A stretch of 42,001 nucleotides of DNA from JBAXPW01 sp037132015. Its GTDB lineage: Bacteria; Patescibacteriota; Microgenomatia; UBA1406; GWC2-37-13. Position 1 is the stretch's first letter, and every line of letters starts with the position of its first letter. Location of the stretch: the NCBI GenBank assembly GCA_037132015.1, contig JBAXPW010000004.1, positions 1 through 42,001 on the forward strand. Direction: 5' to 3'. Below, piece by piece: positions 24,215 through 32,042 of the stretch. The position numbers and the translations under genes are program-made. The notes below the pieces were generated by a model, which was not told the origin of the DNA, did no database searches, and was given only the letters and a program-made list of their open reading frames with translations.

Positions 24215-24376
24215 ATCTGAAATGGATTCTATTCTTGCTTATTGTCACTAGATCCCCGCCTTCGCGGGGATGACGAAACTCAATCTAAAATAAAATCTAT
24301 TCTTACATAAAATCACTAGATCCCCGCCTTCGCGGGGATGACAAAACTCAATCTGAAATAAAATTTACTCATACTA
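24215..24376. repeat. Tandem array of a 68-bp unit carrying REP-like hairpins (copies B and C)
   Basis: Two nearly identical 68-bp units each carry ATCCCCGC-CTTC-GCGGGGAT (24252-24271 and 24320-24339), preceded by CACTAG and followed by GAC and AACTCAATCT. A third, partial unit without the hairpin precedes them (about 24215-24243). The array lies between the HMG-CoA reductase and synthase genes and its hairpins may attenuate or process the transcript. No promoter is obvious. Confidence 0.8.
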
Positions 24377-24388
24377 TGATGAAATATT

Positions 24389-25510
24389 CTACCTTCCAAG
24401 AGATGAATGGACTTTTCCAAGACTTCCTTCAGAAATTGAAGCAAGTAATGATAACTCGCCCGCGAGCACAGCTCCAACTACAACTTCTGCAAACTCTTCA
24501 GATTTTTTTGTTTTAGTAATATTGAGTGCTTCAGTTTGAGTCTTTAATATAGTACCACCACCAACAGTTCCCACTATAATTGCAGGAAGATACACCGATA
24601 CATAGAGCGCTCCACCAGATACTATTTTCATCGTTGTAATTCCCATACTCCCCTCAACAACGTGTGCTGGATCTTGTCCTGTTGCTATATATAATGCAGA
24701 GATGATATTTGCATAATGACAATTAAATCCAAGTGAACCGCTCATTGCAGAACCAATCATACACTTTGACAACCACACATCAAACATTTTTTCAGGAGTT
24801 GATTTTAAATATTTATGAACTATATCTTTTGACAACACAACTTCACCCCATCCTGCAAAACCTCGATTATTGATAAAGTTTAACCAAGCTGGTTTTTTAT
24901 CAATATCATAATTTCCTGCTACTGCTATACATCGGATTCCTGTTTGATTCTCGATCAGGGTTACTATATTTTCTGTCGCAATAGTAACCATATTCATGCC
25001 CATCGCATCCTCAGTATTAAAATAGAATCGAGTATATACATACAATCCCACCGCACTTACCGTCGCTTTCTTAAATTTTAGATGTGTTGATGTTCTTTGT
25101 GCACTGTGTGCAATCTCTTTTTCGTGTTCATATATCCATGCTCTCAATCGTTGTTGATCTTCAAGATTTTTTACTTCAAATACAGGCCCTCGAGTCATTC
25201 CCGTCCTATCTACCACAACACTTGCTCCATCAGCTAATCCTATCACTTTGCACCCTCTATTTACCGATGCAACCAGTGCACCTTCAGTTGTAGCTAATGG
25301 AATATAGACCGACATTCTCGTATGTCCACCATTTATTTTGATAGGACCTGCTATTCCAAGAGGAACAGTTACCGCTCCCACAAGGTTTTCACAATGAACA
25401 TTAGTTTCTATATCATTAAATGCAGTATTTATAGAATCAATATTTGCCCCAGTTTCTTGGGAAATAAATAATGATCGTTCTTTTATGGTTTTATATGATC
25501 GAAGGCTCAT
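24389..25510 (-). CDS. hmgA: HMG-CoA reductase, class I
   Basis: The 373-aa enzyme reduces HMG-CoA to mevalonate, the committed step. ENLVGAVTVPLGIAGP and TTEGALVASVNRG (catalytic Glu), NYDIDKKPAW (Lys), DAMGMNM (NADPH binding), GQDPAH (Asp), GTVGGGT and the His close to the C-terminal LGR end form the class I set, the NADPH-type form of archaea and eukaryotes. There is no membrane anchor. It is the first mevalonate gene on the minus strand and follows a small membrane protein gene by 34 bp. Its own promoter is not clear, so it might be read from the upstream sigma-factor unit. Confidence 0.95.
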   Translation of the reverse strand: MSLRSYKTIKERSLFISQETGANIDSINTAFNDIETNVHCENLVGAVTVPLGIAGPIKINGGHTRMSVYIPLATTEGALVASVNRGCKVIGLADGASVVVDRTGMTRGPVFEVKNLEDQQRLRAWIYEHEKEIAHSAQRTSTHLKFKKATVSAVGLYVYTRFYFNTEDAMGMNMVTIATENIVTLIENQTGIRCIAVAGNYDIDKKPAWLNFINNRGFAGWGEVVLSKDIVHKYLKSTPEKMFDVWLSKCMIGSAMSGSLGFNCHYANIISALYIATGQDPAHVVEGSMGITTMKIVSGGALYVSVYLPAIIVGTVGGGTILKTQTEALNITKTKKSEEFAEVVVGAVLAGELSLLASISEGSLGKVHSSLGR

Positions 25511-25544
25511 ATAAGAATAGTCGCAAAACTATTCAATAACATTC

Positions 25545-26156
25545 TTATATAAAAGGAATTCTGAAGATACCCGCATAATATAGCAATACTGAATACGGGG
25601 CAAAAATACATAAATACAATATCACCGCATATGCAATACTTAAAAATGATGCCTTTGTTGCAAATCGCAATGATAAATAGACCAACTGAATCTTCCAAAA
25701 CAACATACCCATTGAAAATATAATAAAAAAAATACTAAATAGTGTTCCAAGAATTGAAGATGTTCTTGGAGGTGGAAAAATCAAAAATAATGATGTATTT
25801 ATGGTAAACCAAATCAAACTAGGCATCAAAGAATACGCAAATGTCATGATGAATGGTCTAATATCACTTCGTTTTATTTGTACGACATTCATAAAATAGA
25901 AGAATACAGAGCTTAATAAAAAATTAAGGAGAAACACTGCATAAATGAGAGTGGGAGCATAATTAAATCGTTTTACAAAATCGGCAAAAATAAAATAGAG
26001 ATATATCAAAACAAATATAACATATATTTGTGAATAATTTACATCATTTGAAATGATACGAATTGTTTTATAGGGAGATCGAATGAGTTGTACTGTGCGA
26101 AGACCTACTAAAATCACTCCAGATATTATTGTGCTTATCATTAATTTAAAATCCAT
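25545..26156 (-). CDS. Membrane protein, five or six helices, Yip1-like
   Basis: The 203-aa protein is mostly hydrophobic with about six helices (around residues 5-25, 42-62, 68-90, 100-125, 133-155, 168-198). The spacing, the ISNDVNYSQI start and the helical layout remind me of Yip1-family membrane proteins, but there is no firm signature. It overlaps the 77-aa gene by 11 nt and is co-directional with the ECF sigma factor gene upstream and hmgA downstream. A role in the membrane signalling unit with the sigma factor is possible, not shown. Confidence 0.6.
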   Translation of the reverse strand: MDFKLMISTIISGVILVGLRTVQLIRSPYKTIRIISNDVNYSQIYVIFVLIYLYFIFADFVKRFNYAPTLIYAVFLLNFLLSSVFFYFMNVVQIKRSDIRPFIMTFAYSLMPSLIWFTINTSLFLIFPPPRTSSILGTLFSIFFIIFSMGMLFWKIQLVYLSLRFATKASFLSIAYAVILYLCIFAPYSVLLYYAGIFRIPFI

Positions 26157-26379
26157 ATTGAAGTCTACTTACCAACGATACAATAAGTGAACCAAACACA
26201 CTATACATCAAAATACCACAAAAAATTGAGACAGGAATGAATAAAATAAACGGATTTTTTTTCAAACTTCCTGTTGAGCGTTTATAGATTACATCAAGTA
26301 AGGGAACGCCAAACGAATGAGGTTTTAATTCATATACATTTTCTAATTTTTTCTTCAATTTTATTTCAAAAGTATCCAT
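26146..26379 (-). CDS. Small single-helix membrane protein, possible anti-sigma partner
   Basis: The 77-aa protein has a charged N-terminal cytoplasmic part (FEIKLKKKLENVYELKPHSFGVP) and one strong membrane helix (about residues 43-68, FILFIPVSIFCGILMYSVFGSLIVSL). It starts 4 nt after the ECF sigma factor gene. Genes in this position are often anti-sigma factors, with a cytoplasmic sigma-binding part and a membrane helix. No zinc-binding HxxxCxxC motif of the ZAS anti-sigma domain is present, so the assignment rests on context only. Confidence 0.55.
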   Translation of the reverse strand: MDTFEIKLKKKLENVYELKPHSFGVPLLDVIYKRSTGSLKKNPFILFIPVSIFCGILMYSVFGSLIVSLVSRLQYGF

Positions 26380-26383
26380 ATTA

Positions 26384-26962
26384 TTAACCCTCTGACTGGA
26401 ACGCTTTGATAAATGCTTGTCTTGCTCGAAATATCAAACTCTCAGTAGCCTTAAATCCAAGAGACATTTTTTCTGCGATGTGTTTAACTCGCGCACCATC
26501 TATATATTTTAGTCGTAACACAACCTCATATTCATTCGGCAAAGAAGACATGACTGTATTTATTTTCTCTGTAATTTCTTTTTGTTCTATCTCATCCTCA
26601 ATAAAAACAACTTTGAGTCCATCAACGATATACGAAGGCAAATGAGAAAAAAATATATGTTTAATTTTTTTACGTCTAATAGCGTCAATTATTTTATGGC
26701 GCGCAATTGAAAATAAATATGTTTTCAAACTACACTGAAAATAAAAATCACGCAATGCTTCAATAAAATCAAGGAACACATCGTGCATGATCTCTTCTGC
26801 TTTTTGTTTATCAGGTATTTGTTTATAAACCAATCTAAACACTGATTTATTATATGTTTTATAAAATCGTAGTATCTCAGACTCATCCTTTCCAAGAATT
26901 AGCTGTACCTGTTCATACTCTTTATTTTTTTTACAATCATCAATTGTGTGAGAATGGTTCAT
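26384..26962 (-). CDS. ECF-type RNA polymerase sigma factor
   Basis: Region sigma2 spans ILRFYKTYNKSVFRLVYK to IARHKIIDAIRRKK, including the AEEIMHDVFLDF segment typical of ECF factors. Region sigma4 is SLPNEYEVVLRLKYIDGARVKHIAEKMSLG followed by TESLIFRARQAFIKAF, the helix-turn-helix that reads the -35 site. Sigma3 is missing, as expected. The start is the ATG at 26962: the two-codon-longer frame uses TTG. The 192-aa factor is followed by two membrane proteins. It probably reroutes transcription after an envelope signal; its regulon is unknown. Confidence 0.9.
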   Translation of the reverse strand: MNHSHTIDDCKKNKEYEQVQLILGKDESEILRFYKTYNKSVFRLVYKQIPDKQKAEEIMHDVFLDFIEALRDFYFQCSLKTYLFSIARHKIIDAIRRKKIKHIFFSHLPSYIVDGLKVVFIEDEIEQKEITEKINTVMSSLPNEYEVVLRLKYIDGARVKHIAEKMSLGFKATESLIFRARQAFIKAFQSEG

Positions 26963-26977
26963 TGTCAAAAATAGTTA

Positions 26978-27005
26978 TTGCCTAAATAGTAAATATTGCT
27001 ATAAT
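26978..27005 (+). promoter_or_regulatory. Promoter of the DUF4340 gene
   Basis: TTGCCT (26978-26983), 16 bp, TATAAT (27000-27005). The gene starts about 46 nt further on, so this transcript would have a leader, unlike most units here. It lies in the divergent gap with the sigma factor gene. Confidence 0.45.
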
Positions 27006-27051
27006 ATATCTGTACTTACACATTTTAGTCATTAATTTAGATGAAGTATAC

Positions 27052-27903
27052 ATGAAAAACAAACAACAAAAAAGACTTTTATCACTTTCTATAGCAACTT
27101 TTGCACTCATCATACTATTTGCGGTAATTATATATATTCCTCCCTTCTTTCCAAAATCTAGCTCAAAACCATATAGTTTACTTAACATCTCTCAAATAAA
27201 ATCAATTGTTCTTGATCAATCTGGAAAAAAGATTCAGTTTATACCAGACAATGGTACATGGAAAGTAGTACAAAATAATACAACCTACGATTCAAATCAA
27301 GAAAAAGTATCATCTATAATCAAAGCGCTTACAGATGTTACAAAAAATAATCCTGTATCTACAAATAAAAATAATCACTCACAATTTGGTATTAACAGTC
27401 AATATATTGAATTTGAAACAAATAATCAAAAAAATCGAATCTATATTGGAGATAGCCAAGGGATCGGCAATAACTATGTACGTTTTAATGATGAAAATAA
27501 TATATATGTTGGTCAAGGATTTTCTGAAGTTTTTTCATCTACAGAATTTCGTAATTTAAAATTAAATCTTGTTAAGGATGAGAAGTTGGTAAACAATGTG
27601 AAAATCACCGCTCCTGAATCAACCATCATGTTAGAGAAAAAAGATTCAACAATTTCCTTCATCTCTACTTTACAGACACTCGAAGGTACTGATATATTAC
27701 GATCAGCTCCTTCTGACAATCCTCTTGGTAATCCAATTTTACAGATCTCATTTGTAGAAGGTGTTAATACAAAAACACTAGATATTTATACAAAAGATGA
27801 GAGTTCTTATTATGCTAAGACAAATACAGGACCAAATATATATGTGTTAAATACTTCAACAGTCGATACATTAAAGAAGCCACTTACTGATACGATTAAA
27901 TAG
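27052..27903 (+). CDS. DUF4340 membrane-anchored protein
   Basis: The 283-aa protein has one N-terminal membrane helix (about residues 10-31) and a long extracytoplasmic domain. The pattern IVLDQSGKKIQFIPDNGTWKVV and the repeated strand-turn units resemble DUF4340, a family of beta-rich envelope proteins found near gliding or ABC-type systems in other bacteria. There are no catalytic motifs, and the outer domain is Asn/Ser/Thr-rich. It stands alone on the plus strand between minus-strand genes, with a convergent neighbour 112 bp away. I see no clear terminator there. Confidence 0.7.
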   Translation: MKNKQQKRLLSLSIATFALIILFAVIIYIPPFFPKSSSKPYSLLNISQIKSIVLDQSGKKIQFIPDNGTWKVVQNNTTYDSNQEKVSSIIKALTDVTKNNPVSTNKNNHSQFGINSQYIEFETNNQKNRIYIGDSQGIGNNYVRFNDENNIYVGQGFSEVFSSTEFRNLKLNLVKDEKLVNNVKITAPESTIMLEKKDSTISFISTLQTLEGTDILRSAPSDNPLGNPILQISFVEGVNTKTLDIYTKDESSYYAKTNTGPNIYVLNTSTVDTLKKPLTDTIK

Positions 27904-28015
27904 GGACGCGTTTTGCTATTGATGTATACTTGTTTCATATCACGGTTTCAAAGTATTTGAATATCGCTAGTTATATATGAACCCCAACATATAAAATATT
28001 ACCTAAGTTATTCCC

Positions 28016-29977
28016 CTATTCAACAGTAACTTTATAGATTTTACTACCCTCTATAGTGTATATTGCGCCATTATAAACTACGATATCCGAAGCTTTCGCA
28101 AATGAAGACGACTGAATTGCTTTCTGATACTGACCATCTTTTGAAATAACATAAACCGAACTATTCTTCTTATCCCAAACAAATATATTTGACACATCTT
28201 TATTGGTATATATTTTGTTGATTGAAAAATCTTTTTTTGGCAACTTCATACCAAAAGTCTCAGGCGCTCCTCCCGCATATTTAAGCACATTATTTTCTAA
28301 TCCAATATAGACAGATGAATCAATTGATAATGAATTACCATTGCTTAGATTTACTCCTGATCCAGAACCAAAATATGAAGTCTTGTTTGCAAACCCACTT
28401 TCTACTGCGACATATTTATATATGTCGTTTGTATTTACATCGAGCATATAGATATTGCCATTGTATACCTCTAGATCAACTATCTTTCCCCACGAACTAT
28501 CTGCCTTTATTACCTCTACTGCTTTACCTTTGTTGTTGATCTTATATACTCCGCTAGTCTGACTAAAAACATAGATAAAATCCTTAAATTGCACAATTTT
28601 TTGAGCAGATTTTACCTCAGGAACACCGATCTTTTCAAATGATTTTTTTTCTAATGAAAGTAAATAAATACGTCCATTTTCTGAATCCATAATAGCCATT
28701 AAGTCTGCACTGAGATATATTGCACTTCCCTTTGCTTTTTTATCATCGATACTCAGATCAAAAAATTCTTCGGAAGTTTTATCTTCTTTTTTGATTATAC
28801 GAGATTCTTTATCCACTATAAGTTTGTGTATTTCATTGATTTGGGGTTTATATTTTTCTTCAGCACTTATTTCTAACTTATTAACTTCTGTCTTTGCCTC
28901 ATCTATCAATTCCATTGCCTTTGGCAAATTGATAAAGACCGTGTCTCCAGCTTCTCCTAATTTTTTCTCAACTAAGACTTTGACCGATTCTACTCTTTTT
29001 TGAGCTTCAGCATCATGTCTACGTTGATTTCCAAGGATCACACTATAGACAAGGATTACAGACAAAACTACAATAACGGATATTGTTATAAATTTTCTTT
29101 TTTTCTGTGATGACCCTTTCATCTTTAATAATGCAATAAGTTTTGTTTTATATGGAAGAATCAAATGTACTATTTTATTTGGAGTCATTTCCTTATGTTC
29201 TTCTTGAATTTTCATTTCTTTGACCGTAGGAACATTAACTACTTGATCATTAATGAAGCTATCCTGATCAACTTCTTTTTCAACATGTGTAATATCTTCT
29301 TCTTGAACACGAGGATACTGGTCTTTTATAAACGAATCATCATCTTGATATAAAGATGATCGTTCTTCTACACTTTGAGCAGTATCAACAACTACAACCT
29401 CTGTTTTTATTACTTGAGTTCCCCCCGGGTATTCTAAAAATAAAGCAGAACCATGATGAAAAGTATTATCATTATCATTTTCTATGACTTGAATGAGTTC
29501 TTGAGGTCGCTGTCGATTCATCACTTTTTTAAAATCATCCTCACTCCCCATAAATTCCCTAAACTGTTTTGTGCTGATTACAAAGATATCTCCTGCAAGT
29601 GGTACTCCTGTTGCAAAGTTAGTTCCTTCCAATAACAACACCGTATAATTATCTCGTTTGATATATATTGCTATTTCTCCCGAAGTAACAAAATATATAG
29701 TATTTTGACATTGTATAACCAGCGCGATATATGCTTTTGGAGTAAGATTGACCTCGTGTTTTGATTCAGAAAAAACTTTTTTTATTTCCTCAATATCAAA
29801 TGTATATATTTTTATGAGTTTCTCTTCCAATACATGAATAAATCGCTCAACTATCGAGTGTGTATGGGCTTTACCAAGATCTATCAATAGATAATACTCG
29901 AATGTTCCCATCCGTCTATAAAAACCATTTTGTTTGTATTTTCCTTGCAAGACTGAGTAGTGCGGTGTCAGATTCAT
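28016..29977 (-). CDS. PP2C-like, single-pass membrane protein with C-terminal propeller domain
   Basis: Domain order over 653 aa: an N-terminal module (about 1-160) that looks like a degenerate PPM/PP2C phosphatase (YIALVIQCQNTIYFVTSGEIAIYIKRD and AGDIFVIST fit the late strands, while the metal-binding Asp residues of the active site are not evident), an acidic linker (about 160-290), one membrane helix (297-316), a charged coiled coil (about 320-400) and a C-terminal beta-propeller-like part with repeats such as IYLLSLEKKSFEKIG, GNIYMLDVNTNDIYKY and GAIYTIEGSKIYKV. It looks like a membrane sensor: outer propeller, inner pseudo-phosphatase. It is 3 bp from a small membrane gene upstream. Function is inferred. 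Confidence 0.6.
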   Translation of the reverse strand: MNLTPHYSVLQGKYKQNGFYRRMGTFEYYLLIDLGKAHTHSIVERFIHVLEEKLIKIYTFDIEEIKKVFSESKHEVNLTPKAYIALVIQCQNTIYFVTSGEIAIYIKRDNYTVLLLEGTNFATGVPLAGDIFVISTKQFREFMGSEDDFKKVMNRQRPQELIQVIENDNDNTFHHGSALFLEYPGGTQVIKTEVVVVDTAQSVEERSSLYQDDDSFIKDQYPRVQEEDITHVEKEVDQDSFINDQVVNVPTVKEMKIQEEHKEMTPNKIVHLILPYKTKLIALLKMKGSSQKKRKFITISVIVVLSVILVYSVILGNQRRHDAEAQKRVESVKVLVEKKLGEAGDTVFINLPKAMELIDEAKTEVNKLEISAEEKYKPQINEIHKLIVDKESRIIKKEDKTSEEFFDLSIDDKKAKGSAIYLSADLMAIMDSENGRIYLLSLEKKSFEKIGVPEVKSAQKIVQFKDFIYVFSQTSGVYKINNKGKAVEVIKADSSWGKIVDLEVYNGNIYMLDVNTNDIYKYVAVESGFANKTSYFGSGSGVNLSNGNSLSIDSSVYIGLENNVLKYAGGAPETFGMKLPKKDFSINKIYTNKDVSNIFVWDKKNSSVYVISKDGQYQKAIQSSSFAKASDIVVYNGAIYTIEGSKIYKVTVE

Positions 29978-29980
29978 ATG

Positions 29981-30232
29981 TTACAGTGTTAAAACAGCAA
30001 GCAACAACAGCATCAATCCAAAAAACAACTGAAGAAGCGCTACCATAAAAAACATCGGTGCCCTTCCTGTTGTAACAGTTCTATTTAATAAACGTGTCTG
30101 ATTAATTAATATAAATGAATATATAATAAATATAACACTTATCACAATAGAAGTAACTCTGAAAAAGGCATTAATAAGACTTCCTGTGGTAAAAAAATCA
30201 CTTGGTATCATGAGTATGTTCAACCAAATCAT
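29981..30232 (-). CDS. Small two-helix membrane protein
   Basis: The 83-aa protein has two membrane helices (about residues 19-45 and 60-82) separated by a short basic loop (NQTRLLNRTVTTGRAP). A start at the second Met (30211) would reduce the overlap with the PH-domain gene from 35 to 14 nt, and I cannot choose between them. It is located between the PH-domain and propeller proteins on the same strand, which implies a common membrane complex. No family recognised. Confidence 0.55.
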   Translation of the reverse strand: MIWLNILMIPSDFFTTGSLINAFFRVTSIVISVIFIIYSFILINQTRLLNRTVTTGRAPMFFMVALLQLFFGLMLLLLAVLTL

Positions 30233-30746
30233 TAATAATTTTCACAACCTCGGAAGGATACGGCGTATTTAAAAATTCAATATTCTGTATATTTCCAGCG
30301 GTTTCAACAAATATATTTCCATAATTAAATACTGCGCTTGCATAACCCCCCATTTTGGCTGTACATTCCTGAATATGTTCATTCCGTGCTTCGGTAACTT
30401 CTCGATATAAGATGCTGTATAAATCCACATCGATGATACGTTCTGTGGTAATTATCCCTACATTAAAATAATATACCATCACATTCCACCAAAAATAATT
30501 AAATATAATAATTCCAGTTATCAAATTAAAGAAAAATAATTGAGCATTGCTCAAATACGATGCAAAAACCCAATCAAATAACACAACCAAAATGCAGAAA
30601 AAGAAAGCATTGATTATCCATGGTATTTGAGTTATTAGATGAGCACGAAGCACCAAAACAACTTCTTCCTTTTCACCTTGAGTTTCAAAATGAATTGAAG
30701 GACGCATACGAAGCAATGATTTTTTTTGTACAGTTGTATCTACCAT
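30198..30746 (-). CDS. Bacterial PH-domain (YdbS/DUF304-type) membrane protein
   Basis: The 182-aa protein has a cytoplasmic N-terminus, two membrane helices (about residues 38-60 and 67-90) and then the bacterial PH core: YYFNVGIITTERIIDVDLYSILYREVTEARNEHIQECTAKMGG with a strand-rich end (YGNIFVETAGNIQNIEFLN). These proteins are common in CPR and other bacteria as membrane-bound scaffold or stress proteins, with no enzyme activity known. It heads a three-gene minus-strand run with the small membrane and propeller proteins. A TATAAT lies 11 nt before the ATG. Confidence 0.8.
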   Translation of the reverse strand: MVDTTVQKKSLLRMRPSIHFETQGEKEEVVLVLRAHLITQIPWIINAFFFCILVVLFDWVFASYLSNAQLFFFNLITGIIIFNYFWWNVMVYYFNVGIITTERIIDVDLYSILYREVTEARNEHIQECTAKMGGYASAVFNYGNIFVETAGNIQNIEFLNTPYPSEVVKIINDLVEHTHDTK

Positions 30747-30827
30747 GACTATAAAGCATTATATCATTTTGCGCTGTTTTTAGTATATAATAGAACTCAG
30801 ATTTACATTTAATATTTTTGAAAATTA

Positions 30828-31430
30828 ATGACATATCAATATCCACTCAAATTAAGTTTTAAGGTACTCAGTTTTTCGCCTCAAATACGCGTAACTGACG
30901 CGTCAGGTGCCACCGTCCAATATATTGAACAAAAATTATTTAAACTCAAAGAAGATGTGCGTGTATATAGAGATGATAAAAAAGAACACGAAACATATCA
31001 GATAAAAGCAGATAGAATTATAGATTTTAGTGCCACCTATCACATACGTGAAAGTAATACAGATCGAGAACTTGGCTTAGTCCAACGACAAGGCATGAAA
31101 TCAATCTTCAAAGCAACATATAACATAAAAAATGCAATGAATTTTGAGTTTGCAACTATCACAGAAGCTAACCCATGGGTAAAAGTTTTTGATAGTCTTG
31201 TTGAACAGATCCCAATTGTAGGTATGTTTAGTGGATATATGTTTCATCCTGAATATATAGTTCATGAAAAAAATACAGGAAAAGCATTATTTTCCTTAAA
31301 AAAAGAACCCGCTTTCCTCGAAGGATTATTCTCTATCACCAAACTTGATCCAACAATCAATGAAGATCAAGCAAATCTCATTATTTTATCTCTTATGATG
31401 CTCGTGCTCCTTGAGAGAGGAAGAGGATGA
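30828..31430 (+). CDS. LURP-one-related (scramblase-like fold) protein
   Basis: The 200-aa protein has the tubby/LURP-one strand pattern: QIRVTDASGATVQYIEQKLFKLKEDVRVYRD, then YQIKADRIIDFSATYHIRES, LGLVQRQGMKSIFKATYNI, and a C-terminal helix (NLIILSLMMLVLLERGRG) like the single helix that ends scramblase-type barrels. Members of this clan bind membranes or move lipids; the bacterial ones have unclear roles. No signal peptide is present. It is divergent from the PH-domain gene, with a TATAAT about 36 nt upstream. A membrane role is inferred. Confidence 0.65.
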   Translation: MTYQYPLKLSFKVLSFSPQIRVTDASGATVQYIEQKLFKLKEDVRVYRDDKKEHETYQIKADRIIDFSATYHIRESNTDRELGLVQRQGMKSIFKATYNIKNAMNFEFATITEANPWVKVFDSLVEQIPIVGMFSGYMFHPEYIVHEKNTGKALFSLKKEPAFLEGLFSITKLDPTINEDQANLIILSLMMLVLLERGRG

Positions 31431-31442
31431 TCGATCACTTAT

Positions 31443-31649
31443 TTATGGCGTTATTGATGGCGGGAAAATATTAAAGATAAAAGCAAAAAATGCAATAATC
31501 GAAAATATAATAATTAAGAATATCACTGCAATATAAGCTATTCCCTTCAACTGTCCTTGAGCTAACAAAATCAATAAATTTTTCAATCTCTCAAGGGGAT
31601 CATTTCCTAAATTATCTTTTTGTGCTAGTTTATTTTCCATACTTCCCAT
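31443..31649 (-). CDS. Small single-helix membrane protein, 68 aa
   Basis: A charged N-terminal part (ENKLAQKDNLGNDPLERLKNLLILLAQ) is followed by one membrane helix (about residues 36-62, GIAYIAVIFLIIIFSIIAFFAFIF) and a short tail. The second Met (MENKLAQ) is an equally good start. It lies 12 bp from the convergent LURP-one gene and divergently from the polymerase operon. No family recognised; coding is plausible from composition and helix pattern only. Confidence 0.5.
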   Translation of the reverse strand: MGSMENKLAQKDNLGNDPLERLKNLLILLAQGQLKGIAYIAVIFLIIIFSIIAFFAFIFNIFPPSITP

Positions 31650-31686
31650 TTTACACCCTAAAAGTATATTTTAAAAAGATATACAC

Positions 31687-31716
31687 TTGACAAAGTGAAC
31701 GATCGTTTACTAGAAT
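31687..31716 (+). promoter_or_regulatory. Promoter with LexA-like dyad for the Y-family polymerase operon
   Basis: TTGACA (31687-31692) and TAGAAT (31711-31716) are 18 bp apart. Between them is AGTGAACGATCGTTTACT (31694-31711), a dyad with a perfect AACGATCGTT core and one mismatched arm pair. GAAC-GATC-GTTT differs by one base from the Gram-positive LexA/DinR box core GAACnnnnGTTC. A repressor here would block RNA polymerase directly. SOS control fits the polymerase gene downstream, but TetR-type operators can look alike. Confidence 0.65.
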
Positions 31717-31732
31717 AAGTATGTGAGTCTAT

Positions 31733-31993
31733 ATGCAACAAAAAGTATTTGAAAAAATTGATGTGATTACCGCTTTTTATGAAGAAACAGGCGAAGTGAT
31801 GCCAAAAAAAATCAGATGGAGAGGACGCGAATATAATATAAAAAAACTTGGTTATTATCATAGATACAGACAGGGAAGAAATATTATTCATATTTTTCAC
31901 GTGAACGACGGAACCATGGATTTTCGATTACGATTTGATGCGGAAAATTTACACTGGATATTAGAAGAAATAACCGACGGAAACTCTGTATGA
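31733..31993 (+). CDS. 86-aa protein, polymerase-operon partner, DUF6504-like
   Basis: The sequence KKIRWRGREYNIKKLGYYHRYRQG followed by a beta-rich end (IFHVNDGTMDFRLRFDAENLHWILEEI) resembles the short DUF6504-like proteins that sit next to error-prone polymerase genes in Actinobacteria. This is a memory-based resemblance in layout (WRGRxYxV, then an arm ending W.LE). Its function is unknown there too. It is the first gene of the operon and lies 49 bp before the polymerase, so it probably acts with it. No catalytic motif is visible. Confidence 0.6.
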   Translation: MQQKVFEKIDVITAFYEETGEVMPKKIRWRGREYNIKKLGYYHRYRQGRNIIHIFHVNDGTMDFRLRFDAENLHWILEEITDGNSV

Positions 31994-32042
31994 TAAAAAT
32001 TTTACTTTATAACTTTAAGAACTTTATAACTTTTAAATACAT

